DNA from: Takakia lepidozioides
Lineage: Eukaryota; Streptophyta; Takakiopsida; Takakiales; Takakiaceae
DNA length: 64,000 nt
Direction: 5' to 3'
NCBI GenBank assembly: GCA_030704615.1
Contig: CM060734.1
Location: forward strand, 34,984,042-35,048,041
Both the position numbers and the translations under genes were made by a program. Position 1 is the stretch's first letter. Each line of letters begins with the position of its first letter. The notes beneath the pieces are model-generated. The model saw nothing but the letters and a program-made list of their open reading frames with translations. It was not told the DNA's origin and made no database searches. Positions 1-12,179 of the stretch are shown piece by piece.

Positions 1-861
1 TGTGGTTACGGGTTTTTGGGAGTATGGCACATGAGGTTATGAGGCGGAGGTGGTTATCTCAACATCTTATTAGAAAAGTTCTAAAGCGTGGTTTTCTCAA
101 AGTTACCCTCCCCCTTTCCTCAACAGCCCGTTATGTCTCTTTGATTCCATAATATACTTACATTCAACATTTACCAAAATTTATATTCATGACACAACAC
201 AATCAGAACAGCATTGATTAAGCATACCACATACCACCTAATAACTGCTGTACAAAAGAAATAACCTCCACAAATCCTCCGGTTATATAAACAGATATGA
301 GCCGGTGTTCATGCAAATAGATGCAAAGCTTTTTTCGGATCTGTGTGTGATCTTTCGGAGTTCTTCAAATTCTAGTGACGACAAAGTCGGAACTGGTTTT
401 AGCAAAGGGGAGAATATGCTCTCTTTCTTTCGTCGTTCATTTCGTTTCGTTACGGCGCCAATTTCCGAGCTATGTATGTCAATGCGCACTTGCATCATAT
501 GCGCGGCAGGTGTGTGGAATGGAGGGTTTGGGGATGTGCGAGCAAATGATGCTGAAAGATGTGAAGGCAGACATGACACGAGAAAAGGACATTTGAGGTC
601 ATTGATAGCTTCAGCTTCTACAACACTGTCGATGTTCTCTAGTCCTCTCTATCACGATGGCCCTCAGGTGAGAAGTGCTCCTATGCATTTGGGTTAAATT
701 TGAGATTGTGATCACCTTTCAGTTCATTGCAAAGCTTCGCAGAATCTTGTTGTCAAGTGCAAGCCACACCTGAGACTAGACAATCCTGGCTTATGGCTCT
801 AGTACCCTCTGCAGCGTGGTTGCAAATTGGTGAGGGTGTGTAACAGGTGAGGTTTGGGCTG
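1..861. other. no recognisable gene
   Basis: I see no domain, RNA or complete repeat here. Short open frames on both strands around 283-697 overlap each other and match nothing I know. The text around positions 33-50 (ggttatgaggcggaggtgg) resembles 4531-4550, so part of this edge may belong to a dispersed repeat. Confidence 0.5.
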
Positions 862-999
862 CAGACTGTGAACCACGCAGTGTTGGTAGTTGGCTATGAT
901 GTGGATGCCGAACCCCTTATTGGATTAGTAAAAATTTATGGGGTGCTGCCTTGGGATTGGATGGCTACTTCTATACGGAAATGGGCAAAAATATGTGTG
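862..999 (+). pseudogene. papain-family cysteine protease exon remnant
   Basis: The frame from about 868 reads [13 protein letters not shown], which is the active-site histidine region of papain/cathepsin L-type plant proteases (usual form LNHAVLVVGYG). About 50 bases on, the continuation YWISKNLWG and then [14 protein letters not shown] is found only after a frame change near 919-921. These are the catalytic-Asn block (normally KNSWG) and the conserved GxNMCG end. The fragment stops at a good donor, G|gtatgt, at 999/1000, so it looks like the remains of one real exon. Ser is replaced by Leu in KNSWG. No cysteine-active-site or prodomain exon is visible upstream. I infer a dead fragment of a vacuolar or secreted protease gene. 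Confidence 0.75.
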
Positions 1000-1733
1000 G
1001 TATGTACTCTAATCTTAGCAGCTAATCACTGCTATTTTAATAGTGTTAAAGAATAATACTTGTAGGAACACAAACAAGTTTCCAAGGCATGTGACCTCTT
1101 AAATATGTTAAACATGGGAACTATTTTCTAACTCTTCCTTCCTGTCTGATTCTGCAATAAATGTTTAGAAAGAGTAAACATATCCCTAATGTGGTGTAAA
1201 CATGTTGGATACGCATGGTTCAGGCGTGGCAACATGTGCATCCTATCCAATTGTTCCTGAAGACCTGAAGAAAAATTGAAGAAAAATGGATTTGGGTGGG
1301 TGAAAACTCAAGTAAATTATCAGTTATGTAAAATCCAATGCTTATTGGAGTTCTCCTTTCCAATATGCCACAAATGACATGGGTGGCATCTGAACTACTG
1401 AAATGCCACCTTGTCTAGAATGCTCAAAGTTGCAAACCCCGGTATGAAAGGAGCTTCCTACCTATGCACAACAAGTATGTCACTCCATCCCCAATTCATC
1501 CTCTTTTGCTTGTGTGTCATCTATCTCTTCATTCGGGACAGACAAGAATTTTGTGGCCATGAGTTTTCCACTCATCATCAGTGTAGCTGAATATTTCTTC
1601 AATTTGTTGTGCTCTTTGGAGTGGGTGTCTTACCATATGTGACAGTTTGTCAAGGATGGATCTTCCTTATTGGTTTTGATTCGGTGTTTCTCTGTACAGG
1701 CACATCTTCTTCTGTGTTTGTTTTGGTCTCTAG
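1000..1733. other. no recognisable gene
   Basis: T-rich, intron-like sequence between the protease remnant and the first pyrophosphatase exon. No coding match was seen on either strand. Confidence 0.5.
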
Positions 1734-3199
1734 GTTGGCCTTATCATTGGTTTTGTGACTGAGTACTTCACCAGCAATACTTACCAGTATGTTACTTCAT
1801 CTTTTTCCCAGTTGCTGAGGGTCTTTATAAGCTATGGCACTCTGATGTGCTGCCATGGATAACTAACTAGTGTAGAGCTTGTAAATGCATGGTCTTTTTA
1901 CACGGTGATTATTTCTGCTTTTGTGAGAAGTGGAAGTTGCCGACTGTCCTATTTTGAATGGGTATGATGGTATACAATGTTGATATCCTCTGCACGGTCG
2001 AGAGAAGAGCATTCATTGGTGGTTGGAATGTGTAAGGCATTACATGGTAAGTGAAATAAGCTTTTTACTCAGTGCCCTGCATATATCTCAAACTGTTGAC
2101 TGCCGTGTTTATTTTTTGTCAGGCCTGTCAGAGATGTGGCAGACTCTTGTCGGACAGGAGCCACGACAAACATTATCTTTTGAGTTGCCTTGGGCTACAA
2201 ATCTGTGATTGTTCTAGTATTTGCAATTGCAGCTGCAATCTATTTGAGTTTCACTCTTGCTGCAATGTATGGCATTGTTATAGTTGCTTTGGGAATGCTC
2301 AGTACTTTGGCCACTGGCCTTGCCATTGATGCATATGGTCCTATAAGTGATAATGCTGGTGGTATTGCGGAGATGGCGGGCATGAGCCATGAGATACGTG
2401 AAAGCACAGATGCACTTGATGCTGCAGGAAACACAACTGCTGCCATCGGCAAGGTTTGACTCTGATACACAGCCTGGCCGGCCTTGTGGCCTCCGACACA
2501 ATTATGTGGGAAAATTCATAGCCATCTAGTTTTTTATGATGTCTTGCTGAAGCACTTCAGCTTTGTGTCTCCCTTTCATCTGCTGTCTATGATCTTGAAG
2601 TCTGTTTGATTTAAGCACTGAGAATATTTAGTTATTTGGTTGCCAACTACTCTTCAGCTAGCAGAGCGGTTGTCAAGTGGGGGTCTTGTAGTGTTTCAAT
2701 GAACAAACAGGTGTATCTTGTAAATGCGCATAGTCTTGTAGTTCTTTTTTTGTGGACACAGAACTGAGAAAGATAGGAGCAAAAACCTAAGGATGGTTTA
2801 TGGAGATGTGGTCAGAGTTAAGGCTCAATGCTTCCATCTAACTTGAATATGACGTACCTTTTGTAGGGATTTGCCATAGGCTCAGCTGCCCTGGTGTCTT
2901 TGGCAGGTGACTGATCTTCGTTGGCTGATGTAAGCACAAATTAATTGGTAGTCGGCTTGTAAACCTACTGTTGAGTATGTTCGTTTGTCAGGCTTTTTCA
3001 AACTTTTTGTTGCTGTTAATGTCTCCAGGAATTTAAGCTTAAAGTTAGTCGATAGGTTTTAAGTAAAGTTTGGTGGTGGTGGGAAAGCCTTCTCTTCTCT
3101 CTCTCCTCCTACCTCAAGTCTGTGAAATTTGTTCCTAGTCATTGATGGCGTTCTTCTATCTTTGACAATCATTTTATTCTCTGTCAAAGCCTAGCCAAG

Positions 3200-3202
<3 letters not shown>

Positions 3203-3232
<30 letters not shown>
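3203..3232. repeat. (TA)n microsatellite
   Basis: About 15 uninterrupted TA units. It sits at the 3' end of the minus-strand SINE piece and probably grew from that element's A/T-rich tail. Confidence 0.9.
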
Positions 3233-3235
<3 letters not shown>

Positions 3236-3357
3236 AAAAGGGAAACACTGGGAGCGACATCTCACAAATCAGGCCCCTTAATTATAGTGAGAGGAAAAAA
3301 TAACCTCTTTCAGAGTAACCTGCCATGAAGGCTTTCGCATTGGACACCACCCAAGGG
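3228..3357 (-). mobile_element. tRNA-derived SINE, 3' part (copy 1)
   Basis: Read on the minus strand this gives GGTGGTGTCCAATGCG, then GGTTATTTTTTCC, then AGGGGCCTGATTTGTGAG, then TGTCGCTCCCAG and TGTTTCCCTTT before an A/T tail. The same blocks occur in the same order in the SINE copies near 52.1 and 63.2 kb. The tRNA-like head is missing, so this copy is 5'-truncated, as expected for target-primed retroposition. It lies in the gap of the V-PPase pseudogene where coding sequence is lost. Confidence 0.75.
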
Positions 3358-3859
3358 GACCAAGCCTTGTTGCTGCAAGACCCACGAATGTTTTGGGTTG
3401 TTTTTTTTTTCTAAATTCTTCTGCATAGGGAGATTTTATTATTACTGATTTGGTGTTGTTCTGGTGACCACATTTGCCTTGGGCTGTATTGGTCAATGTT
3501 ACAATGGTTCCGTACTGGAGATTGAATTTCTCGTGTAATGGACCATCAATTGTTGGCAACTTTGGCTTTTTTAGTTACAAGATGTGGGGTTGGTCTGAAT
3601 TTTCGGTTGCAGGCTGGTGCATCACCACATGCACAGAGCCTGGGCCCAAAGGGTTCCGATGCCCACAAGGCAACAGTGATTGGAGAGACTGTTGGCGATC
3701 CATTGCAGGATACATCGGGACCCTCATTGAACATATTGATCAAACTCATGGCTGTGGGGTCACTAGTGTTTGCTCCATTCTTTGCTACAAAGGGTGGTTG
3801 GTTGTTCCGCTAGTATACATGCTTCAAACAGTGGGCGGGAATTGTTCATATATTTGCCA

Positions 3860-5779
3860 TCATTGAGAGGGGAAATGGTATGTGGAAGGCATTAGTTTGG
3901 CAACTAATTTTGCATTCAAAATTTCCTCGAGTGGAAGGGTGGGTTTGCTCTTTTGATTCATATAGCTGATAGGATACAAGCTGCTGGTCTTACGCGTTGT
4001 ATGGTGCATTACACAAAGATAGTCCCTCCTTCGGAATCACATCAATTCGATAAGCACTTTGATTGATGAAATCAAAGGTCATTGTATTAATAATGATGTT
4101 ATTAGGTCTCAAGAATTGAAAGAGTGAAATCAGCAGCAAAATCAGATTGGGTCCCATAGTCAAGCAAAGGAACCTTAAGAAACCTTTGCAAGCATATGGG
4201 CGCTAGCTCAAGCGGGAATCCTACCGGCTGTCATTCTGAATACTACTCTAGTGAATTTTTTTAATAAAATCAAGCAACTAACTACTGTTGCTTTGCTACT
4301 TAATACTAGGCTCACCTACAGATATCCCATGAAGCCTTGTCATTGCCCTCTTCATCAGTTTATTCTCTGATTCATTCTTTCTTTGTGTATGTTTCGCAAT
4401 TATATCGGCTCTGATCTACGCAATCTTAAAAATCGTAAATCTTATAACTCTTCTGTTCTCTCTCTCTCCATTCAGCACTCAGTTAGCATTCGTCACTGGT
4501 AGTGCAGAGCATCGCGAAGCCCTAGTTAGGTTATGAGGCGGGGGCGGGCACTCGGCCACTTCAGAACAGTCGGTTCCTTCCAGGGTCTTTCAAAATGTTG
4601 CCCCCTGCGGTGAAGTGCATGTACATTAACCGGGTTGATACCCGCCAGGGCGCTGTCCTCAATTAACATAACCGCCCAACACTGGTTTGAATGCTAAGCC
4701 ATTGATTGGGCTTTCATACGTGCTAGAGGGGCCGCATTTACAGTCCCCATCGTGTTGCCAAAGACACACATCTCACAAGTATGCTCTTCAATGGTGGAAT
4801 TCATTACCCTTTACAAAGAGAATTGTTTGTGCCAAATATACATACCACATGGATATATTAAAAATTACTTTTGCATCCATGAACCTAACCATTTTATGCA
4901 ATGTGTGTCCCCAATGTGTTCTCATGTCTTTTACTATCCCATGACGCCCATCTTAATCTCTATAAAATAAAATATTTTGTAAGCTAATGAAATCATTCTT
5001 TTTTGTCTTTGGTTCAATATTTCTTTTATTAATATTTTATTTTATTGACTTTATCCCACTTATTGCAAAAGCATCAATTCCAAAACTTTAAAAAAATAAC
5101 CAGCCTGGCCACCGTCCCCTGATCTATAAAAAAAAAAAAAAAACAAAAAAAACATGATAGGCGTTCCCTGCATGTTACCAATAAGAGTCCCCATACAGTT
5201 GGGTAGTGGCACAGCTTACTGTCGAGGTGATCCTGGGCTCAAATCCTAGATCCTAGAGTGCATGCTGGGGTTTGCACAGCTATTACTGCTCCTAGTTCTT
5301 TCTTTCAGATGGATTGGGCCCTTGTAGATGAATTGTGATGCACAAATTTAGGAAGGTTAGCAGCTTGCTGTGGGCCCAATATTGAAGGACGAGGTGTGAA
5401 CAATAAAGAGCGCATGACGCTGCGTGGGGGCTTATCAGATTGATGTAATGCGAGCTGACAAGAAGGAGGTGAGAGGGTAATCTTGTACCATAATAGCTGG
5501 AGCATCCCACCATAGCCGCCACCGTGAATCTTTCCAGCTTGAATGGTGTTTTCTCTACTGCAGCTGTGAGTGCTGATGGAGCTTTGTACTTGCAGCTTCA
5601 GCAAATGCTGGAAGAAAACTGTCAACCAGATCCCTCCTTTTTCTGACCTCTATATGTATACCGAACAAGCATCACCTTTGCGGACAGTTGTTTCTCGTCT
5701 CATGCTGCATGTAGACTAGTAGTTCAGCGGGAGGTGGAGGAGTGCTCTCTGACTTGGGTGCGGTCAGAAAAGAGGATCG
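3860..5779. other. non-coding, repeat-like
   Basis: No gene recognised. Positions 4488-4528 (tagtgcagagcatcgcgaag core) recur in diverged form at 56809-56849. Around 5195-5250 there is a weak tRNA-promoter-like pair, TTGGGTAGTGGCACAG and GGGCTCAAATCC, downstream of an A-rich stretch at 5128-5153. This could be the head of another SINE family, but no tail or target duplication was found. Confidence 0.4.
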
Positions 5780-6328
5780 ATGGCGAGAAAGTCAGGAGGT
5801 TTCTCACTGACTCGAACAGTCCGTGGCACACTTGCTTACCTTTCTCCCAGAAGTTGGTGGGCTTACGCAGATTCTTACAATGAAATGTCTTCCGACTCTG
5901 TCCCTCCAATTACCTCAGCTGAAGCTATCGACCGATCTTCGTATGAGAGACTGGAGCCGTCGCATGATCTGCCTGGACTCCCGTCGGAGTTGGCACTCAA
6001 AGCAGTGACAGTTGCTGCTGTTGGCGAAATGATGAGACCTTCTTCTGATCCTGCCCCGATGACGTCTACGTTAAAGCTGTTCTCCAGTTCTTCTACGACA
6101 GTGTTTGCGAGATTGAGGCAGTCATGTGGAAAATTAGTCGATACTGCACGTCTTTCTAGCCTGAACATCAGTGACCTTTTCGTCGGTAATCAGATGTTAT
6201 TGCATGTCACTGCCAGCCCCGTCTACGGGCGGAAGAAAATCGAGGTTGTCCCCTCCAGGGGGTTTCGCGTGGAAGATTCAAAGATGATAAAAGCGCCTCA
6301 GAGGGAGAGCTCAGAGCGTGAGAGATAG
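5780..6328 (+). CDS. unidentified 182-residue ORF
   Basis: An ATG-started frame of 182 residues ends at 6328. I do not recognise it as a whole. Residues 1-24 (MARKSGGF, then TRTVRGTLAYLSP) faintly recall the activation loop and GTxGYLxPE stretch of plant receptor-like kinases, but the rest (Ser-rich, polar) matches no kinase subdomain. The opposite strand also has a 97-residue open frame over 5875-6168, so openness alone is weak evidence. It may be a small lineage-specific gene, a kinase relic fused to junk, or chance. Confidence 0.2.
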   Translation: MARKSGGFSLTRTVRGTLAYLSPRSWWAYADSYNEMSSDSVPPITSAEAIDRSSYERLEPSHDLPGLPSELALKAVTVAAVGEMMRPSSDPAPMTSTLKLFSSSSTTVFARLRQSCGKLVDTARLSSLNISDLFVGNQMLLHVTASPVYGRKKIEVVPSRGFRVEDSKMIKAPQRESSERER

Positions 6329-9300
6329 CGTCAGCGGGGCGGGCCTATGATTAGTCTTCTGTATGTAAAAGTGCTCAATAATGCCCTCTGGCAACTCGTT
6401 CCCTGGTGTATTTTTCCCATTTCGTGGAGTATCAAGGGTTTATAAAATGGGCATCAGCGCTTACCTAACTCCTGAACAGCGGTGGGTGAACAACTTAATA
6501 GGATCAAAGTGATGGATGGACATTAAGTCAATGGGAGGTGGGTCTTCTCGTACTGGAATATTCAACTGATGTTGCAGTACAGGCTTGCTCTTAATAAATC
6601 ACAGGCCTGCAATATGCTGGGACAGGCAGGTTGCATATTGGGGTTTGCCGATAGACTATACAGTAAGCTACGTGGAATTCTTTCCACTTGAGAGAATGCA
6701 GGTTTCATACTGCAGCGGGTTCGCACATTTCCCCTTGAGAGTACCTTGCTCGAAAAGATCAATGGCCAAACCTGCAAAACTGTTTTTTTTTCCACCACCT
6801 CTGTTTCGTAGTCTCTGTACTCAAATATCGTAGTTCTCCTTCTCTGATGACTACGGGGTCGAGGATGAGAGATGTGTCACTACAAAGGGGGAGCTTTTCC
6901 GAGCTCTGGAGGGACGCATCTTGTCATAAAACGCATTGCAACTATTCTCGGTCTATCGTGCATCGACTGTAGTATTCGACAGTGCTCAGAACCTTTCGAC
7001 AGTTTTATACATTGTAGTGATTGTACAATTTGCACCAATTTCCATATTATTTGTAAAGACATATATTCGATACTTTGCAGGGTGCTGCCTGCCGTACAAT
7101 TGCAGCAATGGCACTCTAGACTACAAATTCTTAGTGCAACCTCTTTAGCATATACACACCAGATATGTATTTGAATTGCGAAACCATACACTTGGCTTCT
7201 GGAGTGATGTTTGCACACTGTTTGTTGCCATTGACTGAACATGGTGGGAAACGCTTTGCCAACCATTTCGATTCCTCATTGTTTCTGTCTGCAAAGTGCT
7301 CTCCCAAATTTCGACCTCGGATTGGAACCTGTTCTGTATTGTGCTGCACTCTAGTTACGCTAAAATTGAACATCTCCATTGCATTTTTAAGTTGAAGTTC
7401 TTGGTTCACGTTGTTTGTTATCGTAAGGAGAAATGGCCAGATAGCATTGTATAAGGCTAGAAAGGGGGGGGGAGACTTTGGACTCTGACAGTTTTTTCAA
7501 AGAAATTTTATTTTCAAGCCTCCTATTAATTATAATTATTTCTTGTATCTGTAGGTTTTGAATAGTGTAAAGTACCAAAAAAAAAAAAAAAAAAAAAAAA
7601 AGACAAAAAAGAAAGTATTGCTATGTTCAATCTCCTGCCCAAGGAAGTTTCTAGTGGGACTGTTCCTCTTTCATTCACTATGGGGATGAAGCTGGAATGT
7701 GGTGTGATCTCTGGGGCAGAAGTTTGTGGAATGGGTTTTCCGGACAGGAAGGACAGGAACTCATATTTGCAAAGGAAATTTCTAAGAAAGGATTGAGAAG
7801 GACTGGATGGGCTTTTTAATTGGAACAGAGGTTTTCCGAGTATGTGGGCGAAGAACCCTAAAATGTGCTAGCAGGTGAGCTTTCAAAAGTGCTCCAATTG
7901 AATCTGGAGGTGGACGTGTCTCTAGTGGAGGAATTGCCATGGCTTAAAAAACTAGGCAGCTAAATGTGATGATTGGTGGGTGCCCCATCCTCCATGTCTG
8001 TTGTTGTGGAAGCTCAATTTGTAGTCCAATGGTAACTGACTTTAGTGTGGAGCAGAGGTAGCGCGAGAGTTAAACAAGGCAATGCACGAATGTACGCTCA
8101 CGGCTTTGACCTTGTGACATGGGGATGCAATGGCAAATGTGTTTGTATCTGCCGGCATGGGTGCCCAGCAATGAGGATTTGCTAGCGCTCCGCCCCCACT
8201 ATTAGTGACTTCATCTCTCTCCTGGATGGGCACCGGGAATTTGTCGCACCCATAGTAAGAATCTCTCAGGTAAACCTTGTTTTATTTTCAACCTAAATCC
8301 TTCTTGCTTTTCTCATTTTGGGTTCTTCTCATGTATAAATGTCTATATAGAACGATGTGTATGCTTCTGTCCTTCTGTCCTTGCTGCTTTGCGGTTATCT
8401 GACGATATTTGTGGGTGTTGGGTAACATTACTGGTTGTCTACGAGTACGGAAGTCACCAGCTATCAATTGTGCTTTGTGAACTCCTGGTGGTGCCATACT
8501 GGCCAATTCAACCCCTCACCACTATAAGGATGCAACAACGAGAAGAACTGAGGATTGTATTGCGGACTGAAGCCAAATGCAGGGGTGAAAGAGGATGTGA
8601 TTAGTGGTCTCTTCTGCCATTGGCCATTTGTTACTCATCCTATTGGTATCTGCAAATGCCGCAAAATTCACTTCACGGACCTTTGCAGACAGTGAGGGGA
8701 AGTTGCTGTTACAAGACAGGCAAAATTATTTCTGTTCTACAGGTATGGTCCTTACCATATGACTACCTCGATCTCGATGTATGGTTAGATTATCTTTTGA
8801 CATGGATTTGTTCCCATAACTCTGCTCTCAGTATGTAGGTAGTGTTTTAAGAGCAGTGAGAGGTTATCAATGCTTGTTACAATGGTGCGCGTGGACATCC
8901 CTAAGACTCCTGTCGCATGCTTCTAAGCTCCCAATGAACCCAAACAAGACCATGATTAAGAGGAGTTTTAGTGTTGGACTTTCAACAGGCCCTAACATGA
9001 AACGGCATGGAGGCCAGTGGTGGGGCAGCATCACAGGTGCATACCTTAAAGTTGGGGATTTCAGATGAATTATCTTATATTTAAGAGGAAAAATCTTCTT
9101 TGAGCATGTGGAGATTGAAGCTGTTGTGTTATCCATGCTTGCCACCCTCATTTGATGACAAGGGGACCATAGCAATTGGAGTTACACTGTTATGTGAAAC
9201 AGATGACTTCCAGATGAAAAAACAACCTGGAAAGGAAGGAAGGATATATGGTCAATTTCTTTCTGCACAATGAAATGAAATGGTGCTTTATGCACAATGG

Positions 9301-12179
9301 AAAGACTATGGTTCTAAATTCAAGAACCTGGGTCATGCACATGTACCGTGTAGGTGAGCACAAGGATAAGAAATATGAAGAGCTGGTTGCTTGCAACGGT
9401 GGTTTCCAGCAGCAGTTCACACCAGGGTAGACTAGCAATTCTCTTGCAGTTCCTGGAGTGGGGATGCTACTGACCGCGGAGCCATATGCTCTGACTAAGC
9501 CTGATAGAGACAGCCCACAGAGAGCTGACAGGTCCTCCATTTCTGACATTGCTCTGAATTGATACCTTGAGCAACACATCCTTTCACTCAGTTTCACCAG
9601 CAACAGCTTTGGTCACGAATATCTACAGTTCATTTTGGTGGCATTGGGCTGATTTACCATGCATGTGGCAGGTGTCACTCTTGAAGCTGGGTGTGGGGTG
9701 TGAGAGAAGAGCTGGACCAGGCATCACATGCCATCAGACTGTGGTACATGTATGTCCATTTTAGTAGCTGTTCCTATGCTCAAGTCCAATTTGGAGGATC
9801 CTCGTCAAAGGGATCCAGTTGTATACATGGAAGACAAAGATGGACACCCCTCCAGACGTGCCAGACGTCTCTGTCAGTTTCTTCCAAGATCTATAGATGT
9901 TGTTTGTCTGTCTCTTTTTCCCCCTCTCCCTTTTTGTACATAGGGAGGTGGTCAGTCACCAGCTGTGGAGGTTGCAATACATCTTTGGTTTTCCTGCAAG
10001 ATGGGTTGGGTGGTCCCTTGCCCAGAATTGACATGGAATGAAGGTTTGGCTTGAAAAGACTGCATGTGTGGTTGACCCTTAAAACAGTGACCCTAACAAC
10101 CAGACACCACATCCACTTGTTGTGGTTTTGGCCATTGAAGTTGCTCTCTTGGATGGAAAGATGCAGAGATGTTTGTGGTATTGAATCCAATTCTTCCTGT
10201 ATCTAATTCTGTAGGATTAAGATAAATTACAAATTTAGCAAAGTCTGCAGTCAGGAGTTGCAGAGTCTATATGGTAAGATTCCATGTGCCAACTTGCCTT
10301 GAAATGGAAATACTAGTTTTTTTTGGTTGTCTAGGCCACAGACACCAGGGAAGATCATGGGAGAAGGGGCATCTGTTTTTATAGGGTCACTGATCTAAGT
10401 GCAAGCAGTCGAATCTACATGGTGGTTGTGGCAGAACGCAGCAGTGCACTTTCCACTTCTTTTGAAAACCAGTGAGGACGACGCCCATCTTTTCAATTTC
10501 ATACTACCTGGGATATGTACCTGCATGTGTTGCGGCAATTATTTGTTGGGCCACAAATTGCGTGGTGTACCAAGCACGAATTGTTGGGCTGGGGTATCCT
10601 GATCACACTGGATGAAGGAGAAATGTGATAAAATCTGCAACAACCTTCATCCCAGAGTTGATAAAATAGGCAGAGCTGAGAGAGAAAGGGGAAAAAAGCT
10701 TCAATCACGGAACTGCTGTCAGGCCGCACATTTCTCCACACCTAATGAGCATTGACAAATCTGTGACGGTCCTAGCATGTAAAAATAAAGGCAACATTTA
10801 CCAGATGGTCAAAGCCGCTGCGATGTTGATCATGCGCACAGCACACATTCTTGCTGCTGACACCTGGGTCAGTTGCGCAGCAGATGTGCTCATTTGCTTG
10901 TTGCTTGCTGCGAGATTGCTTGTGAAGGTTCTATGCTCGTGGGACCCACAAGGCAGGAAGCGGAACACATTTCATTTGCAGGCCACTAAGTTTTTTTTTA
11001 ATCGGGGACATGACAGTCTTTTTAAGGCCATGGGATACGATGCATTATGGTGGATGCTTTCCTCTGAATTCATGCCCACAACCCAGGCACGTGGGGTTTC
11101 CTATTTCCAGCTGGATTAAGTTACTGCTAAGTAGGAAGCAGCCCGCTATTCTTAGCTTGAAACAAGCGATTAGGGAGAGGCGAGCAGAGAGTGCTCCATT
11201 TGGGCGCCACGTGAGAGGCATGCTGTTGTCGTTAGCGAGCGTGACACCACTTCATTGGTCTTGTTGGTGTCAGGTGGGCCTCATAATGAATGATCTGCAT
11301 TACAACTCCTGTGCATCGCACCACAAAGCAGAGTCACAAAATGCAACCCGGGGGTGGTAAGTACATAGCATGCAAAACTTTTGCTGAAAATAGAATCATC
11401 AGCTTCTCACTGAAGCTAGCCCGCGTAGTAAGTTGTTGACAAGGCGAGACTAGTAGCCCTTCCCTCATTCATTAATCACGGTGGCATTAAGGCGCACACT
11501 GTTCGACCCAATGTCAGCGTGATTATTACCATCTCCATTGTTGCAGTGTCAGGGCAGGAGAGGAGATGGAGAAATCCCATCGGGCCATCCCCAACTCCCG
11601 CATATTCACTGCCGTGTCTCAATCTCCATCTTCCCTATTGGAATTGCTTCTCCATCGAAGTGTCGTGCCGAGCCGCGAAGTGGGTCCCCGCTAGGAGTAA
11701 CCCACCTCGCAACGCAATGTTATAATGTGTGTGTTTCATAGATTGCATCTACGTGCTGACGATTGTTGCTTGCTGCATGGAGCAAGCGTGACGCTTTCCA
11801 CTCCCAGCGCGCCGGTTGGTAAGAAGTGCAGGTGTGGTCAATAATGGGAAAAACTGAAGGAAATGATTGAGAGAGAGAATAAGGTGTGGAGGAAGGAGGG
11901 CAGCAGAGGAGGACGAGGTAGGTAAGCGAGGGAGAGAGAGAGAGTCAGAATCCGTGAGGGCGAGCCTTGGCAGAGGCAAGCACCGGCATTTGACTTTATG
12001 TCAGCGCGCCTTTCCACCTCCATGCCTCCGATTAATGCACCAGCCTATCGCCACAAAGATCAACAGCTGGGCTGCCCGGGCGATTGGCTAAACTCGCCGC
12101 ACCACTGGTTCCGCTATCTTGCCGGTCAAGACGCCACCCTTTTGACCGGCACTAGTAAGTTGCCAACCGCGCCAGGTGA
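6329..12179. other. long stretch without recognisable genes
   Basis: No convincing domain on either strand. There is a 25-base A run at 7577-7601 without a recognisable SINE body in front of it. The frame at 8190-8272 (SDFISLLDGHREFVAPIVR, ending at a possible donor) looks protein-like but I cannot name it. Pieces around 9250-9430, 9690-9870 and 10745-11118 are open but unidentified. The last kilobase becomes purine- and then GC-rich as it nears the F-box gene. Confidence 0.4.

Larger units (their letters stand above)
1734..3813 (+). pseudogene. vacuolar H+-translocating pyrophosphatase (type I V-PPase) pseudogene
   Basis: V-PPase pumps protons into the vacuole using pyrophosphate and is a ~760-residue membrane protein. 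Exon-like pieces match its C-terminal half. Positions 1734-1786 read VGLIIGFVTEYFTSNTYQ. Positions 2123-2454 read PVRDVADSCRTGATTNIIF, then a stop, then the GYKSV membrane segment and the strongly conserved [18 protein letters not shown] block to AAIGK. Positions 2867-2905 read GFAIGSAALVSLA. Positions 3612-3813 read [16 protein letters not shown] through [16 protein letters not shown] to the C-terminus. The splice sites (CA|gtatgt, gtcag|GCC, gtag|GGA) are preserved and join in phase. The copy is dead: TGA replaces a conserved Gly codon just before VALGYKSV (about 2193), roughly 130 residues between 2905 and 3612 are missing, and no N-terminal half is present. Confidence 0.88.

Noticed and set aside
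5780-5860. receptor-like kinase activation loop
   Set aside because: Only a GTxxYLxP-like string matches; no DFG, HRD or downstream kinase motif is present.
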